NCBI GenBank assembly: GCA_019310195.1
Contig: JAFDET010000253.1
Location: forward strand, 1-9,015
Reading direction: 5' to 3'
DNA: 9,015 nt
DNA from: Deltaproteobacteria bacterium
GTDB lineage: Bacteria > Myxococcota_A > UBA9160 > JAFDET01
Shown here: positions 7,460 through 9,015 of the stretch, one piece after another
Numbering within the stretch: position 1 is the first letter of the stretch
Layout: each line of letters starts with the position of its first letter
Notes under the pieces: model-generated
What the model was told of the DNA's origin: nothing
Databases searched by the model: none
What the model saw: the letters and a program-made list of their open reading frames with translations, nothing else
Program-made: the position numbers and the translations under genes

Positions 7460-8719
7460 TCAGAAGGGGTGGGCGACCATGGCGATGAAGCGGGCGCCTT
7501 CTTCGGAGGCGGCTACGTCGGCGCGGAAGACGGCCTTCTGGATCATCGCGCGCAGGCCGATGCCGGCGTCCCACTTCATGTCGCTGTGCAGCTCGGACAC
7601 GTCCCAGGAGTCGGCCACGCGGCCCACCTCGGCGAAGAGCACCACCTGGAACCAGTCGATCTCGATCCCGCCCATCAGGTCGATGTGGGGAATCGGGTTC
7701 CAGCGCGGCGTGAGCCGCAGCTCCGCGGCGTAGTGGATGGCGGCCTGGTCGTTGAAGCGATTGTCCTCGAAGCCGCGCAGGCGGTAGTAGCCACCCAGCC
7801 GGGCGCCCTGGAAGTAGGGCGCCGTGCCTGAGGGCGTGTCGCCGGTCCAGAAGTCCACGGCCAGGACGGTCTGCCGCAGGTGCTTGGTCTCGCCCAGGGA
7901 GAAGTACTTGCTGGCCTCGACCTCCCAGAAGGTCCACTCCTCGGAGCGCCCGATCCAGCCGGGATCGTGGCTGACGTAGGCCTGGAGCCGATGGCCGCGG
8001 GAGGGGTTGCCCCGGAAGTCCCGGTTGTCGTGGTCGATACCGAACTTGAAGCCGTAGGTCTCGATGCGGCTGTTGCCGCGGTCCACGTCGTAGGACTGAC
8101 GCTGCATGAACGGCTCCAGGTGCACGAAGGTGAGCCCGCTCTCCAGCGGGTTCCAGCTCTCGCCGCCGGAGGCTCCGTCCACCAGCAGGCCGTCGCGCAG
8201 CACGTAGGTAGAGATGATCTCGTCGGGCGTACGCGCGTGGCCCATGGGCAGCAGGTAGCGCAGCGGCGCATTCGCCCAGACGTCGAACCTGGAGTCGTCG
8301 ACGAAGTCGTCCTCGTCCGAGTCGTTGCTGCCCGGCCGCAAGGCGTCGATCGGGGGGCGCGCATTGAGCGAGGTGTAGGCGCGGCTCTCCTCCCAGCTTC
8401 CGAAGTGGCCGTAGGCGCGCACGAAGAGGCGCTGCAGGAAGGGAACCTGGTAGTCCCAGATCCCGCCGTAGAAGCCCGCGCTGCCGTTGGTGCTGACGTA
8501 GGGCGTGGCGAACCAGCTGGCCTGGGGCTGGATGCCGCCGAACTCGCCGGCGAAGGCGCCCAGGGCCAGCTGCATGCGCTCCGTGTAGAAGGCGTAGGGC
8601 AGGATCAGGGGCCGGGCGCGCGGCTCTTCGCCCTCGTTCACGACGATCTGCTGGGCGGCGGCCGGAGTAGCCAGGGCCCAGAGGATCAGCAGCGGGGCGA
8701 CTCGAAGCAGCTTGTGCAT
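7460..8719 (-). CDS. Omp85/BamA-type outer-membrane beta-barrel protein without POTRA domains
   Basis: From ATG 8719 the protein has 419 residues. The frame is open back to 8764, but this start is chosen because it gives a clean signal peptide (MHKLLRV, then a hydrophobic stretch, then TPAAA before QQ, likely cut after residue 22) and sits 20 bp after the upstream stop. The body alternates short amphipathic, aromatic-rich strands. GARLGGYYRLRGFEDNRF at 305-322 contains an LRGF motif like the conserved (V/L)RG(F/Y) loop 6 of BamA/TamA-type barrels. The chain ends FIAMVAHPF with a terminal Phe, as in substrates of the BAM machinery. No POTRA repeats precede the barrel, so it resembles the short surface-antigen (D15) barrels of unknown role rather than BamA itself. 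An acidic stretch, NDSDEDDFVDD (132-142), may bind divalent cations or form a surface loop. Its position before murJ suggests an envelope role, which is inference. Confidence 0.85.
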   Translation of the reverse strand: MHKLLRVAPLLILWALATPAAAQQIVVNEGEEPRARPLILPYAFYTERMQLALGAFAGEFGGIQPQASWFATPYVSTNGSAGFYGGIWDYQVPFLQRLFVRAYGHFGSWEESRAYTSLNARPPIDALRPGSNDSDEDDFVDDSRFDVWANAPLRYLLPMGHARTPDEIISTYVLRDGLLVDGASGGESWNPLESGLTFVHLEPFMQRQSYDVDRGNSRIETYGFKFGIDHDNRDFRGNPSRGHRLQAYVSHDPGWIGRSEEWTFWEVEASKYFSLGETKHLRQTVLAVDFWTGDTPSGTAPYFQGARLGGYYRLRGFEDNRFNDQAAIHYAAELRLTPRWNPIPHIDLMGGIEIDWFQVVLFAEVGRVADSWDVSELHSDMKWDAGIGLRAMIQKAVFRADVAASEEGARFIAMVAHPF

Positions 8720-8739
8720 GGCGCGGGAGCCTAGCTTGC

Positions 8740-9015
8740 TCAGCGCGGATTGGGCTCGCGCCAAAGGCGTCCATCGAAAGTCTCGACGATCACGTCGTCG
8801 CCCTCGCGCCCACGGAAAAACGGCTGCTGCAACGGGACCTTGCCGTACGGGGTGTCGAGTACATACTGAGGGATGGCGAAGCCGCTGGTCCGGCCGCGCA
8901 AGCTGCGGAAGAGCGCCAGGCCCTCCTCCACGGGAACTCGGAAGTGGGCCGTCCCCTCGAGCAGCTGGGCCTGGTAGCAGTAGTACGGGCGCACCCGCAT
9001 GCGCACCAGGCCCTC
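8740..9015 (-). CDS. kamA: KamA-family radical SAM aminomutase (lysine 2,3-aminomutase-like), C-terminal part
   Basis: The frame is open from the right edge (91 residues visible) to a TGA at 8742-8740; the 5' part with the CxxxCxxC cluster motif lies outside. The sequence VRPYYCYQAQL, GTAHFRVP, LRGRTSGFAIP and YVLDTPYGKVPL follows the C-terminal third of lysine 2,3-aminomutases, which use S-adenosylmethionine and PLP to move the alpha-amino group of lysine. Lys59 of the visible part (codon 8841-8839) matches the PLP lysine, Lys337 in Clostridium subterminale. Asp54 matches Asp330, which contacts the substrate's epsilon-amino group. The glycine loop before the PLP Lys is two residues shorter (DTPYGK instead of DAPGGGGK). 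The partner Asp293 is replaced by Gln17. The EF-P modifying enzyme EpmB is a related alternative, but the start of the gene is needed to judge. The barrel gene follows after 20 bp. Confidence 0.88.
   Translation of the reverse strand, partial: EGLVRMRVRPYYCYQAQLLEGTAHFRVPVEEGLALFRSLRGRTSGFAIPQYVLDTPYGKVPLQQPFFRGREGDDVIVETFDGRLWREPNPR

Noticed and set aside
7308..7462. GCAGGTTA (7308-7315) and GCAGGTCA (7455-7462) as a target-site duplication around the repeat element
   Set aside because: Only 7 of 8 bases match, and the right copy overlaps the arm itself and the stop codon of the barrel gene, so chance is as likely.
5648..7831. A 727-codon plus-strand frame spanning murJ, the repeat element and part of the barrel gene
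   Set aside because: It runs antisense across three real minus-strand features and through the inverted repeat. Its composition (Gln/Arg/His-rich) is typical of antisense frames in high-GC DNA.
8720..8764. Upstream start (15 extra residues) for the barrel protein
   Set aside because: It would put a charged extension before a clear signal peptide and overlap the end of the aminomutase gene. The ATG at 8719 is the better start.

Overview
The window is about 70% GC and comes from a Gram-negative, high-GC bacterium. The evidence for an outer membrane is a POTRA-less Omp85-type barrel with a signal peptide and a C-terminal Phe. Codon use, the MurJ variant and the KamA variant would fit Myxococcota-like, Gemmatimonadota-like or similar phyla. 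This sequence alone does not decide the phylum.

Layout. At the left edge the plus strand holds the last 55 codons of an Rrf2-family regulator with a three-cysteine Fe-S-type motif. Everything else is on the minus strand, so transcription runs right to left. In that order the genes are: the end of a KamA-family (lysine 2,3-aminomutase-like) radical SAM enzyme, at the right edge; an Omp85/BamA-type outer-membrane barrel; a 141-bp REP/BIME-like inverted repeat; murJ (lipid II flippase); an alkaline-phosphatase-superfamily gene split into two overlapping frames; and a 1209-residue fused 5-oxoprolinase that ends 13 bp from the convergent Rrf2 gene.

The genes are tightly packed: 20 bp between kamA and the barrel gene, 13 bp between murJ and the phosphatase, and a 4-bp overlap inside the phosphatase pair. 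This suggests co-transcription at least in part. The products look like envelope biogenesis plus amino-acid and phosphoester metabolism. I see no single pathway that links all of them.

The points most worth a second look are four. The phosphatase is split exactly where its catalytic Thr/Ser segment should be. A structured repeat with 47-nt arms is wedged between the barrel stop codon and murJ. Substrate- or lipid-II-contacting residues differ from the best-studied homologues in the KamA and MurJ proteins. A partial 53-bp-period duplication and a hairpin lie over the 5-oxoprolinase start. I did not find a convincing new multi-gene system, CRISPR array, tRNA, rRNA or transposase.
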